Source: Sulfitobacter sp. JL08
Lineage (GTDB): Bacteria; Pseudomonadota; Alphaproteobacteria; Rhodobacterales; Rhodobacteraceae
DNA: 64,000 nucleotides
Assembly (NCBI RefSeq): GCF_003352045.1
Contig: NZ_CP025815.1
Coordinates: forward strand, 4,092,001 to 4,156,000
Direction: 5' to 3'
The position numbers and the translations under genes were made by a program. Position 1 is the first letter of the stretch. Each line of letters starts with the position of its first letter. The notes beneath the pieces were generated by a model, which was not told where the DNA came from, made no database searches, and saw nothing but the letters and a program-made list of their open reading frames with translations. Of the stretch, positions 7,095 to 15,239 are shown piece by piece.

Positions 7095-9737
7095 TTGGGC
7101 AAAGATCTGATCGGCTTGGGCGGGCGGTTCGTAGGTGGAATCCTCGTTAAGATGACCTTCAATGTGATAATGGTGCTCGTACTTTTTGCTGCTAGCGCCG
7201 CCATTGGGCAGGATGCAAGTCAAGCCACCAATGCGTCCAATTCTGTGGAGAATTCTTCTGTGAAGACTTCAGAAACCAAGACTGATGAAACTGCAGAAGC
7301 CGAAACTGATCCCTATAAGGCCGCCCTCGACGGAGCGACGCAGTTAGGCGAGGGCCCGGCGCAACTTTGGGAAAAGGACGGCAGAACGCTTATCTTAATA
7401 CCGCCGATCCTGCTCGACCGCGTCTTCATGTGGTATGCAGAGGCTGTTAGCCTACCTGCAGGGGTCATTAGCTACTCTGGTAACGCGATCGGGGAGACCA
7501 TTGTCAGGCTTGAACGAAGGGGCAACCAAGTTTTCGTAAGAGACCTCGCTGGCCACAATGTACGTCGCGCGGCGGTAGCTGACAGCGATCACCATCTCGA
7601 CGCCAAACTGGCACCGATTCAGATCGCTGTCGGAAGCGTAACGCTGGGTCCTGTCCTGTTCGGCCTTCCTATCACGGCCGAAGGGCCTGAGGGTGAGCTA
7701 CTTCTCGATGTGACGGACGTGTTCTCGACTGACATTGGCGGTCCTCTGACGGCAGGCTCGGCCATCGGTGCCGCAGCCGCCGACCCCGCGCGATCATGGA
7801 TAGACCGTGCGCGGTCCTTTCCAGAGAATATCTCCATCCGTTCGCATCTGACCTTTCCCACGCCCAAAGGTGCAAAGTCGATGATCGTCGGTCATTGGCT
7901 TGTCATCCTTCCCGAAGAGCTTATGACCCCACGAGAGGCTGACCCGCTAATGGGGCATTTCAATACCTCGTTTGTCGAGTACGGCAACGATGCGCCGGTG
8001 CGCGATGTCACCTACATTCTGCGCCACAGGCTCGAGAAAGCCGACCCCGATGCGACCGGGCCGACCGACCCGGTCGAGCCGCTTGTTTACTACATCGGTC
8101 AGGGGGTTCCCGATCGATGGCGGCCCTATATCCGCGAGGGTATCGAAATGTGGAACGTCGCTTTCGAGGCGGCGGACTTTTCGAACGCAATCGTTGCACG
8201 CGACGCGCCGACGCCTGAAGAAGACCCCGACTGGTCGGCCGAAGATGCGCGCATCAACGTCGTGCGCTGGCTCCCCCAGGAAATGGCAAATGCCATGGGA
8301 CCGGTTCTCTACGATCCCCGTTCGGGTGAAATCCTGTCAGCCCACATCCTTGTCTGGCCCAAGGTGATCCCATACTTCGAAACCTATTACTATCTTCTGC
8401 ACAACGCCGTAGACCCAGAGGCGAACACCCTGCCTCTCTCACCCGAGAAACAAGGCGAATTGATGCGTTACGTGGTGGCGCACGAGGTTGGGCACACACT
8501 GGGCCTACGCCACAATCACATTGCTTCGACGGTATGGAGCATCGCCCAGCAACGAGACCCCGCCTTCATGGCTGAGAACGGCCCGAATGGGTCCATAATG
8601 GCATATGGGCGCTTTAACCAGGCGGCACAACCGGGGGATGGCGTCGAAGACTTCTACCCCCAAATCTCGGCATATGACCGCCTGGCTATCGAATACGGTT
8701 ATCGCGATTTTGGAGGTGCCGAGGCGACCGAAACCAGCCTCGCGTCATTGATCGAGCGATCGAAGTCGGACAGAACACTTCGATGGGCAGCCGCCGAGAT
8801 GCCATCGGAGTCTCGGCAAGGCAGTGACCCGCGTCTGCAAAGAGAGAATACGGCGGACGACAGGGTGGAGGCAACGCGGCTCGTCGCAATACGATTGAGG
8901 GAGGCACTCTCTAATCTCCCCTCCGCAGCAGGCGGCGACGAAGACATAATTCGCTCGGCTTACGATCAGGCTTTGAGCACTTATCTGTCTTTCGTTCAGA
9001 GTGTTCTGACCAATGTTGGCGGCGTCTACGACGAACCCGCGAACGTTGAGCGTTATCGTCCTGTGCCAGCACCCGAACAACGCAGATCCGTCCGCTTCGT
9101 ACTTGAGGAGGCGCCTGACACTCTTAGTATGTTCGAGATGCCCAGCCTTATCGACCGGTTGGAACCAGCCGGCGCTCGCCTGACTCTAGATGGTGCCGCC
9201 TCACAAGCTGTTATTCTCTTGCTCAATGGGAAGCTGCTCGGGGCGCTCGACGAGCAGCAGAGGCGCGACGCGGATGCGTATGGGCCCGTCGACCTTGGTG
9301 ATGACATGCTTGCAGTGCTATTCAGCGACCTCGGCGAAACTGATCCGCGTCGACGCGCGATGCAGAGCGCCTTCATTCAGTCTGCCTGGGAAATTATTGT
9401 CGCTCCCCCAGCCCCGCGCGGAGTTCTGACACTTCTTGCAGGATTATTGAGCTCCGACCCAGACGCCTTGAATGTCACCGCATCGACTGGAGCAGAGACG
9501 GCCTTTCCAGCCTGGGCGCGTGCAAGGCTGCCGCAGCTTGCTACGAGACTGCGCGCGGCCTCAGGGGATAGCGACGATCCTGCAGTTTCGGGCCATTATG
9601 CGGAACTTGCACGACGGATCGACTCAGCACTGGCTGGAGAAGCCCCACCAAGCTTGGCGAATTCGACTGGAAGTGGCGCAGGGGGCGCAAACCTTACCGC
9701 CCTCCCGACGACAGCGGGCCCGATACCAAGAAAATGA
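7095..9737 (+). CDS. Secreted zinc-dependent metalloprotease
   Basis: 880 residues from TTG 7095, which is five bases after AGGAGGA; ATG 7152 is an alternative just before the hydrophobic signal segment ending ASAAIGQ. The catalytic zinc motif HExxHxxGxxH is at residues 463-473 (HEVGHTLGLRH) with a downstream Met-turn at M502 (SIMAYGRF), so this is a metzincin-like enzyme. Length and layout fit the bacterial family annotated as zinc-dependent metalloprotease (DUF5117/DUF4953 type). It probably acts in the periplasm or outside the cell on unknown substrates. It overlaps the following hydrolase gene by four bases (ATGA), so the two are co-translated. Confidence 0.85.
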   Translation: MGKDLIGLGGRFVGGILVKMTFNVIMVLVLFAASAAIGQDASQATNASNSVENSSVKTSETKTDETAEAETDPYKAALDGATQLGEGPAQLWEKDGRTLILIPPILLDRVFMWYAEAVSLPAGVISYSGNAIGETIVRLERRGNQVFVRDLAGHNVRRAAVADSDHHLDAKLAPIQIAVGSVTLGPVLFGLPITAEGPEGELLLDVTDVFSTDIGGPLTAGSAIGAAAADPARSWIDRARSFPENISIRSHLTFPTPKGAKSMIVGHWLVILPEELMTPREADPLMGHFNTSFVEYGNDAPVRDVTYILRHRLEKADPDATGPTDPVEPLVYYIGQGVPDRWRPYIREGIEMWNVAFEAADFSNAIVARDAPTPEEDPDWSAEDARINVVRWLPQEMANAMGPVLYDPRSGEILSAHILVWPKVIPYFETYYYLLHNAVDPEANTLPLSPEKQGELMRYVVAHEVGHTLGLRHNHIASTVWSIAQQRDPAFMAENGPNGSIMAYGRFNQAAQPGDGVEDFYPQISAYDRLAIEYGYRDFGGAEATETSLASLIERSKSDRTLRWAAAEMPSESRQGSDPRLQRENTADDRVEATRLVAIRLREALSNLPSAAGGDEDIIRSAYDQALSTYLSFVQSVLTNVGGVYDEPANVERYRPVPAPEQRRSVRFVLEEAPDTLSMFEMPSLIDRLEPAGARLTLDGAASQAVILLLNGKLLGALDEQQRRDADAYGPVDLGDDMLAVLFSDLGETDPRRRAMQSAFIQSAWEIIVAPPAPRGVLTLLAGLLSSDPDALNVTASTGAETAFPAWARARLPQLATRLRAASGDSDDPAVSGHYAELARRIDSALAGEAPPSLANSTGSGAGGANLTALPTTAGPIPRK

Positions 9738-11734
9738 AGGTTCAATTACTATCCTCTAAGGTGCAAACTTCTGTGAACAGAATAACGTCGTTTCTCTTGA
9801 TAGTGCTTGTCATGCTGATCGCTTCCTATCAGGGCGAGACGCATAAAGCATTTGCCTCACAATTGGATTTACAGGTCGATCGGCTGGCAAGGGTCATCTC
9901 CCCTCCACGTCTATCCGGTCGAGTAGCCGGTATCCATATTGAAGCCTGCGAACCAACACAGTCGCCGGGTATCAACGCGGTGGAGGGCGAGGACTACTAC
10001 TGCGGCGTCTTCACCGTGCCGCAGTACTGGGGCGAGCCGGACGGCCCATATCTCGACCTGGCTTTTGTCACGGTCAAGGCGGCTGGCGAAGATCCTGCGT
10101 CCAATGCCCTGATCTTTCTGGCCGGCGGTCCCGGCCAGAGTTCACTGACCAAACCCATTGATGGCTATCAGCGTCTGCGGGAAAACCACGACATCATTCG
10201 CATGGATCAGCGCGGAACGGGCTTCAGCCAGCGCCTGGGCTATGAAGAGTGCCTGGTCTTGGCGCTGCAGAATGATGCGCCGCCGGCCCAGATCGAAGCC
10301 TTGCAAGCAGCGTCCTTCAACCCGTTGGCGGCAGGTTCAACCACGCCGAAGCTGGAAGAGCTAGATATCCCGGTTCTGAACGAGATCTGCTGGGCGCAGT
10401 TTACCGCACAGGGGCTCGATCTTAGTCAATTCACGACCGCTGCCGGTGCTCGCGACATCGTGGAACTCCTCAAGGCGTTGGACTACGAGGGTTTCACGGT
10501 CCACGGCGTCTCCTATGGCACACGTCTGGCCATGACGATCATGGCTGAACTGCCCACATACGATGACGCGCCCACACTGCGTTCCGTTGTCCTGGATTCA
10601 GCCTTTCCGCCTTCGATCTACACGATCGCCGCGTTTCCGCGCAAAGATCATGACTTTATGCTGCAGCTGCTGGCGGAGTGCCGGGCGGATGCCGGGTGTC
10701 GCCAAGCGTACCCCAATTTGGACATGCGGCTGTCTGCTTTGCTAAACAGGCTTGAGGACGAACCGCTCATCGCCAGTGGGGAGTCGGTCACCTTGGGTGA
10801 TGTGGCCAAGCAAATGATGATGGTCGGTGCCTCTCAGGCCGCTTACCTGCCCAGCATGATCGTCGAACTGGAGGCGGGTCTTTTGGACACCTATCTGGCG
10901 CTGCGCGATGGGATTGTTGGCAACGATCCCCCCCGAAACTATGCAGGCGACCTCGACCGGAGCGACCCGGTGCAGGCCTTTATCGGCGATGCCTATGATG
11001 CCCTCGGCGGCGTTTCAGGCTTGGAATTGATCGTCTATCTCAATTTTTCCCTTGTTGAAGCGGATCCACTGGCAGCCATGCAGACCGTTGTCGCGGAAAC
11101 CTTCAGCGGCGAAACAGGTGATCGACTCAATGCAAAACTGGCAACGCTGACCGCCGAGGCGATCGCTGAATCGCCTTACGTCGCACAGATCCAGGCGGAC
11201 TTCGCGGCTGAGATGGGTATTGGCGATCCCGCGGAATTGGCAAAGCTTGAATTGGCCAAACAGCGTCTATCCGTTGCCGGCAGGCTCGCTCAGCCATTGT
11301 TCAACACGATCCATTGCATCGAGGACATCCCGTTTGAGCGCTTCGAGGATGCCGTCAACAGCTACAACGATCTGGCATTTCCACAATTGGGCAACCTAGC
11401 ATTATCGCAAACGATGGCAGACCTTTGTCGTAACTGGCCTGTGGCAGCTGCGCCCATCCAAGTTAAAGACCCGGTGAGCAGCACGGTTCCGACGCTGATC
11501 CTGCAAGGCGCATACGACAGGCGGACGCCGGTCTTCATGGGCAAGCGTGCCGCCCGCGAACTGGAGAACAGCACTTACGTCCTTGTTCCGCAGAGTGGGC
11601 ATGAGGTTTGGAGCTACGCGGGTGACTGTGTGGGCCAGATTGCCGGCGCCTTTATCCAGGATCCAGGCGCTGACCTTGACCTGAGCTGCCTGGACGCGCG
11701 ACAACCGCAATGGGTATTGCCACGCGAAAAGTGA
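9734..11734 (+). CDS. Exported alpha/beta hydrolase, TAP/proline-iminopeptidase-like
   Basis: 666 residues from ATG 9734, overlapping the metalloprotease stop by four bases. A hydrophobic N-terminal segment (about residues 17-35) suggests export or membrane anchoring. The fold is shown by the oxyanion motif FLAGGPGQS, nucleophile elbow GVSYG (Ser260), acid in GAYDRRTPV (Asp595) and His623 in PQSGHEVW. The C-terminal TAP-like segment (tripeptidyl aminopeptidase type) carries the last two. Such enzymes cleave N-terminal residues from short peptides. Coupling to a metalloprotease suggests extracytoplasmic breakdown of proteins first to peptides, then to amino acids or tripeptides; the pairing is seen, the shared role is inferred. 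Confidence 0.85.
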   Translation: MKVQLLSSKVQTSVNRITSFLLIVLVMLIASYQGETHKAFASQLDLQVDRLARVISPPRLSGRVAGIHIEACEPTQSPGINAVEGEDYYCGVFTVPQYWGEPDGPYLDLAFVTVKAAGEDPASNALIFLAGGPGQSSLTKPIDGYQRLRENHDIIRMDQRGTGFSQRLGYEECLVLALQNDAPPAQIEALQAASFNPLAAGSTTPKLEELDIPVLNEICWAQFTAQGLDLSQFTTAAGARDIVELLKALDYEGFTVHGVSYGTRLAMTIMAELPTYDDAPTLRSVVLDSAFPPSIYTIAAFPRKDHDFMLQLLAECRADAGCRQAYPNLDMRLSALLNRLEDEPLIASGESVTLGDVAKQMMMVGASQAAYLPSMIVELEAGLLDTYLALRDGIVGNDPPRNYAGDLDRSDPVQAFIGDAYDALGGVSGLELIVYLNFSLVEADPLAAMQTVVAETFSGETGDRLNAKLATLTAEAIAESPYVAQIQADFAAEMGIGDPAELAKLELAKQRLSVAGRLAQPLFNTIHCIEDIPFERFEDAVNSYNDLAFPQLGNLALSQTMADLCRNWPVAAAPIQVKDPVSSTVPTLILQGAYDRRTPVFMGKRAARELENSTYVLVPQSGHEVWSYAGDCVGQIAGAFIQDPGADLDLSCLDARQPQWVLPREK

Positions 11735-11882
11735 TGGCAACTCCAAATAGTTGATGGTGAAGCTTAATCCGAATAGTGCCGGGAGAGTTCTGTGCCTTTC
11801 CAAGAATAATGTTATCCGAACACTGAATTCGCCTCGGTGTGTTTGCCTAAAGTCTGCTGAGATCGCTTCGTCGGAGTACGGA

Positions 11883-12275
11883 ATGGCTGCATCTTACTAC
11901 GTCAATACTTTTGATTTGCCGCCAGATCAGGCGCGAGCAATTTGGCGTGAGATAACCGACGAAACATACGAACTAGCTTCAGCAGCCTGTGCGGGGAACG
12001 ACTATAGATTTGCCACGCGTATGTGGCTTGCACCGGATATCTTATTTTTCAGGGTCCGAGCGAAAGCGAACACCATATTCAGACCGAGCAAGCTAGTCGA
12101 GGGGCGCCCCACTCGCCTCATAAAGGTTAAACTGTATCAGTATGGCGGAGAAACCATTCAGTTAGATGGTGAGAAATTCCACTTGGATATCTTCGTGGTT
12201 ATCCCCACGCGAGAGCGCCCGATGGCCTGGCAAAGAGTCCCCCTTTTGCGCCTTGGCCAGAGCGGTGAACCTTGA
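11883..12275 (+). pseudogene. Hypothetical gene truncated by an IS5 fragment
   Basis: ATG 11883 follows GGAG with six-base spacing. About 102 native residues are visible (MAASYYVNTFDLPPDQARAI...), with no domain that I recognise. Near 12190 the sequence changes into the antisense of an IS5 transposase, so the last about 27 codons of the open frame (to 12275) are insertion-sequence DNA read backwards. The original C-terminus is missing from the window. An in-frame extension to 11751 exists but lacks a start signal. Confidence 0.5.
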
Positions 12276-12640
12276 CGATGGTGCCATCGATCATGGCGTA
12301 TTCGAGGTCGGCGTCTGAGGCTAATACTCTGAACATATGATAGAAAATATCTGCCTTAACCCACCTGCGGAACCGCTTGAACACAGAGTTCCACTTGCCG
12401 AATTCGTCCGGCAACTCGCGCCATTGTGCCCCAGTTCGAACGATCCAAAGGACGGCTTCCACAAACAGGCGAGGATCGCGCCCAGTTTGTCCCGGGTCAG
12501 TGGGTTTTCCAAGACAATACGGTTCGATGATTGTCCAATGCGCATCGGTCAGGACTCTTCGGGTCAAGGCTGCTCTCCTCTGTTTGCAACCTTGAATCAG
12601 AAGTACTTCGCATTCGTCTGAAACGAACATCGCCCCCTCC
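12193..12640 (-). mobile_element. IS5-family (IS427-like) fragment
   Basis: Contains orfA of a two-ORF IS5-type element but none of orfB beyond a short GRSR-like stub, so only about the first 40-50 percent of an element remains. The inner boundary, near 12190-12196, is where homology to the transposase ends. The outer end is set loosely in the GC-rich stretch before the lipoprotein gene at 12663. No second inverted repeat is present. Confidence 0.7.
12199..12567 (-). pseudogene. IS5-family transposase orfA, 3' truncated element
   Basis: TTG 12567 follows GAGGAG. The product begins [17 protein letters not shown] and contains [29 protein letters not shown] and [21 protein letters not shown], the DUF4096-type N-terminal half of IS5/IS427 transposases, with the first catalytic Asp in MIDGT. 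At 12228-12240 the coding strand reads A-AAA-GGG-GGA, the usual slippery site; in the shifted frame it continues [10 protein letters not shown] before homology ends. With orfB lost the protein cannot catalyse transposition. Confidence 0.8.
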
Positions 12641-12662
12641 CCCGTGAGAGAGGGCCTTTCGC

Positions 12663-12968
12663 TTAGCAGTCTTCGGCAGGCAGCATTCTGACAGTCTGAT
12701 AGCGGCCATCGCCAACCGTCATTTCGGCGCAAGCGCCTGTCGACCGGTTGAACCAGTACTGCGTCAAGCCCTGGGTCCGGATAAGCTCATACCCAAGGTT
12801 CTGGATGCCCAATTCGGCCTGCCCAGCCTTGGCGCCCTGAAACGAACTCAGATCATATTCGCTTCCCACGGCTGGACGGCCGGCCTCAGATGATCCGGTG
12901 TCTTCCACACACGCCGTAAGGGAGAGCGTTGCAGCGGCGATCGCCACAGCTTTCAGTTTAAACGTCAT
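12663..12968 (-). CDS. Small lipoprotein with CVEDTGSS head, unknown function
   Basis: ATG 12968 (preceded by AAAGGA) gives 101 residues. The signal peptide ends in a lipobox, LTAC, followed by [10 protein letters not shown]. The mature domain contains [21 protein letters not shown] and ends with Cys, giving two cysteines that may pair. The post-lipobox sequence is strikingly like that of the lipoprotein at 23482 (CVEDSGSGS). No catalytic motif is seen; it probably sits on the periplasmic side of the envelope. Confidence 0.7.
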   Translation of the reverse strand: MTFKLKAVAIAAATLSLTACVEDTGSSEAGRPAVGSEYDLSSFQGAKAGQAELGIQNLGYELIRTQGLTQYWFNRSTGACAEMTVGDGRYQTVRMLPAEDC

Positions 12969-13075
12969 TGTATTTCCTTTCATTGGTTTGTTGACGATTC
13001 AGGTTGTTTTTCATGTCCATGCGCAAACACGAACAAGAAACAGGGTTTGGGCGTCTCTTCTTGATGCGCCTCAAA

Positions 13076-13426
13076 TCAGGTTGACCGGCGGATCATTCGG
13101 ACGATCAGAAGAAGAAGCGCGGCACCAATAACCGCAGGAACGAATGTCGCCAGGAAACCGGTTCCGATCGTGATGCCGAGCATTGGGAACAGAAACCCCG
13201 CCAGGATCGATCCACCGATCCCCACCACGACATCCCCCCAAAATCCCAGTCCGCTGCCCTTAACGATAAGGCCTGCAAGCCAGCCGACAACTGCACCGAC
13301 AACGATCATGATCAAAAGACCGATCACCAATCCCAGACCCGTACCAACCGCTTCCGCAGCGCCTTCCTGTGCCAGCGCCGGCCCCGCGGCCAAAGCCACT
13401 AAAAATGAAAGCTGTGTTCTTTTCAT
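13076..13426 (-). CDS. GlsB/YeaQ/YmgE-family membrane protein with signal peptide
   Basis: 116 residues: a signal peptide (MKRTQLSFLVALAAGPALAQ) followed by three hydrophobic segments with the Gly-rich pattern of the transglycosylase-associated protein family (VVGWLAGLIVKGSGLGFWGDVVVGIGGS). Family members are small inner-membrane proteins linked to envelope stress; the family name does not imply enzyme activity. The added cleavable signal is slightly unusual. It has the same orientation as the surrounding small envelope proteins. Confidence 0.8.
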   Translation of the reverse strand: MKRTQLSFLVALAAGPALAQEGAAEAVGTGLGLVIGLLIMIVVGAVVGWLAGLIVKGSGLGFWGDVVVGIGGSILAGFLFPMLGITIGTGFLATFVPAVIGAALLLLIVRMIRRST

Positions 13427-13458
13427 TGTTCAAGTCTTCCTCTGTTGTAATGCAGGTC

Positions 13459-14028
13459 TCAGTTACAGTCAGGATAGCGGTAACGGTCGGCTTCGGACAC
13501 ATCTGCCGGACAATCAGTCGGAGCGGAGTGATACCAATGCACGACACGAGTACCAGTCCGATCAAACGAACATTGGAATGTTTGACCGGAGGCGGCACTT
13601 CCGTTGACGGCATGTGTACCGTCGACCCTTTGCCCTTCGTAGGAAAGGGAGGCGATTTCGCTTGGCGACACATGCAGGTGATGCGCAGCATAGGTATTGC
13701 AGGAGCTCAACATCTGAGATTCATCAACTGCCCCGCCGGAACTGATGCCGCCAGAATGGTACCAGTTTACGACATGCGTTCCGCCCCGATTGAAAGAGCA
13801 TTGGAATGTCTGGCCAGAGGTCGTGCTGCCATTAACGGCGTGGGTGCCGTCAACCCTCTGACCCTGGTAAGACAAGGATGCGATGTCGCTTGTGGAAATG
13901 TGCAGATGATGCGCTGCATAGCTGTTACAATTGCTCATCATCTGCGACTGGTCAGCAGCGGTCGCCGCCTGCCCAGCGCCAAGCGCAACGACAGCGTATG
14001 CAAGAATCCTCGCTGTTTTCTGTTTCAT
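13459..14028 (-). CDS. Secreted protein with two 66-residue tandem repeats
   Basis: ATG 14028 follows AAGGAAGG and starts a typical signal peptide ending TAAD. The mature protein has two nearly identical units, each beginning (D/E)SQM(M/L)S and running through NCN.YAAHHLH, IASLSY.GQRVDGTHAV and QTFQCSF to WYHS. Each unit has two cysteines and several conserved histidines. A short tail (PTDCPADVSEADRYRYPDCN) adds two more Cys. I do not know the domain; the conserved Cys pair and HH motif suggest a small disulfide-stabilised periplasmic binding module. Confidence 0.75.
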   Translation of the reverse strand: MKQKTARILAYAVVALGAGQAATAADQSQMMSNCNSYAAHHLHISTSDIASLSYQGQRVDGTHAVNGSTTSGQTFQCSFNRGGTHVVNWYHSGGISSGGAVDESQMLSSCNTYAAHHLHVSPSEIASLSYEGQRVDGTHAVNGSAASGQTFQCSFDRTGTRVVHWYHSAPTDCPADVSEADRYRYPDCN

Positions 14029-14105
14029 GATTACCTTCCTTTTGAATAAAAGTTGACTAGTTTCGGGCTGTTCTGGCTGATCCGGCCAGTATGATGCTTC
14101 GAAGA

Positions 14106-15239
14106 TCATCCGCCCCAGATGACCGCGTCAGGAATGACAAAACGTTCCTCGCCGACGAAAACGATGCTGTTGTCGCCATCGCGCGTGACAGTCATGCCGC
14201 GTCCCTGGTCTGCCTGCGACTGATCGTAGGATACGGCAGTACCACCTTGGAAGAAAATGGTCCGGCTGCCGCCCTCTGGCCATTCGATCGTTACCGCTCC
14301 GGTCCCATTGCCTTGTCTTTTGACTCCAAAATCGCAGCTTTGATCAGGGGCATCTGCGTTGCGCACGCATTGAACCTGTCCTGTGGCGTGATAGTCGATG
14401 CCGGGAATCAAGACGTCTTCGTTACCTGCCGGAACGGGGATCAGATCAGGAAGCTGTGTGGCTGCCCCTTCACCGCTTCCTTCAATCAGGAAATCACCCG
14501 CGACCCATCCGTCAAAACCGGGATCAGACAGCGTCGCGACGCGGCACCATCTGCGCGCTTCGGCGATGCGGCAGCCAAGGTTCCGCAGCGGTGTGCCATT
14601 GACCAAGCGGGTGACAATTCCGGCGCCTTCGGAAGGCTCTTGGCGCATGTTGAGGGTGCCTCCGCCAGTTTCCACGGCCCAATAGTCGGGCCCGCCCTGC
14701 AGCCCATCAGCAAAGTCGCCCTGAACGATCTCGCCCGTCTCTCCTGTGATCGAAACTTCAAGCGTGTAATCCGACACCTCCCCGTTTCGCGCGGCGTTTC
14801 GGTACAGATAGACCGAGACCGAGTATTCGCCTGAAAGCAGCAGAGCACCCGAAAACCGGTTCAAGTCCGGCATGAGTGGTCCGGTGAGACTGCCTACCGC
14901 AAGCGCTCGATAACCAGGGCCGCTGCCGGGTGCGTAAACATTGAAATAGGTCGCGGTGTTGTTTGATGTCAGGCTGATGTTCATCACCTGTCCGGCTTCG
15001 GCGCCAAGTTTGTAAACAACGAATTCGCGGCCGGTGATCTGCCCTTTGATCGTTGCACCTGTCGCGCCTGCCGGGAACCGGACCTGCTCTTCGCGCATGT
15101 CGTCCTGCGCTGCCACCCGGGTAACAGTCAGAACCAGAAGCAGGATAAGCGCAGAAAAGCCGAGCACCACCCATCGCAAGAAACCAGAAGAAATCCGGCG
15201 CGATTGCATGGTCAGGAAAAGATCAGTTGGTTGTGTCAT
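14106..15239 (-). CDS. Membrane-anchored SH3-type domain protein
   Basis: ATG 15239 has GGAG upstream. 377 residues: an N-terminal transmembrane or signal-anchor segment (WVVLGFSALILLLVLTVT), then a beta-rich region resembling an inhibitor of g-type lysozyme/pre-peptidase fold (GREFVVYKLGAEAGQVMNISLTS). A bacterial SH3-like region follows (GGTLNMRQEPSEGAGIVTRLVNGTPLRNLGC), then a C-terminal beta domain with GQVQC and SCDFGVKRQGNGTGAV. SH3 domains of this type bind peptidoglycan or peptides in the periplasm. Its start overlaps the upstream serine-hydrolase gene by 17 bases, suggesting an operon. Confidence 0.7.
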   Translation of the reverse strand: MTQPTDLFLTMQSRRISSGFLRWVVLGFSALILLLVLTVTRVAAQDDMREEQVRFPAGATGATIKGQITGREFVVYKLGAEAGQVMNISLTSNNTATYFNVYAPGSGPGYRALAVGSLTGPLMPDLNRFSGALLLSGEYSVSVYLYRNAARNGEVSDYTLEVSITGETGEIVQGDFADGLQGGPDYWAVETGGGTLNMRQEPSEGAGIVTRLVNGTPLRNLGCRIAEARRWCRVATLSDPGFDGWVAGDFLIEGSGEGAATQLPDLIPVPAGNEDVLIPGIDYHATGQVQCVRNADAPDQSCDFGVKRQGNGTGAVTIEWPEGGSRTIFFQGGTAVSYDQSQADQGRGMTVTRDGDNSIVFVGEERFVIPDAVIWGG

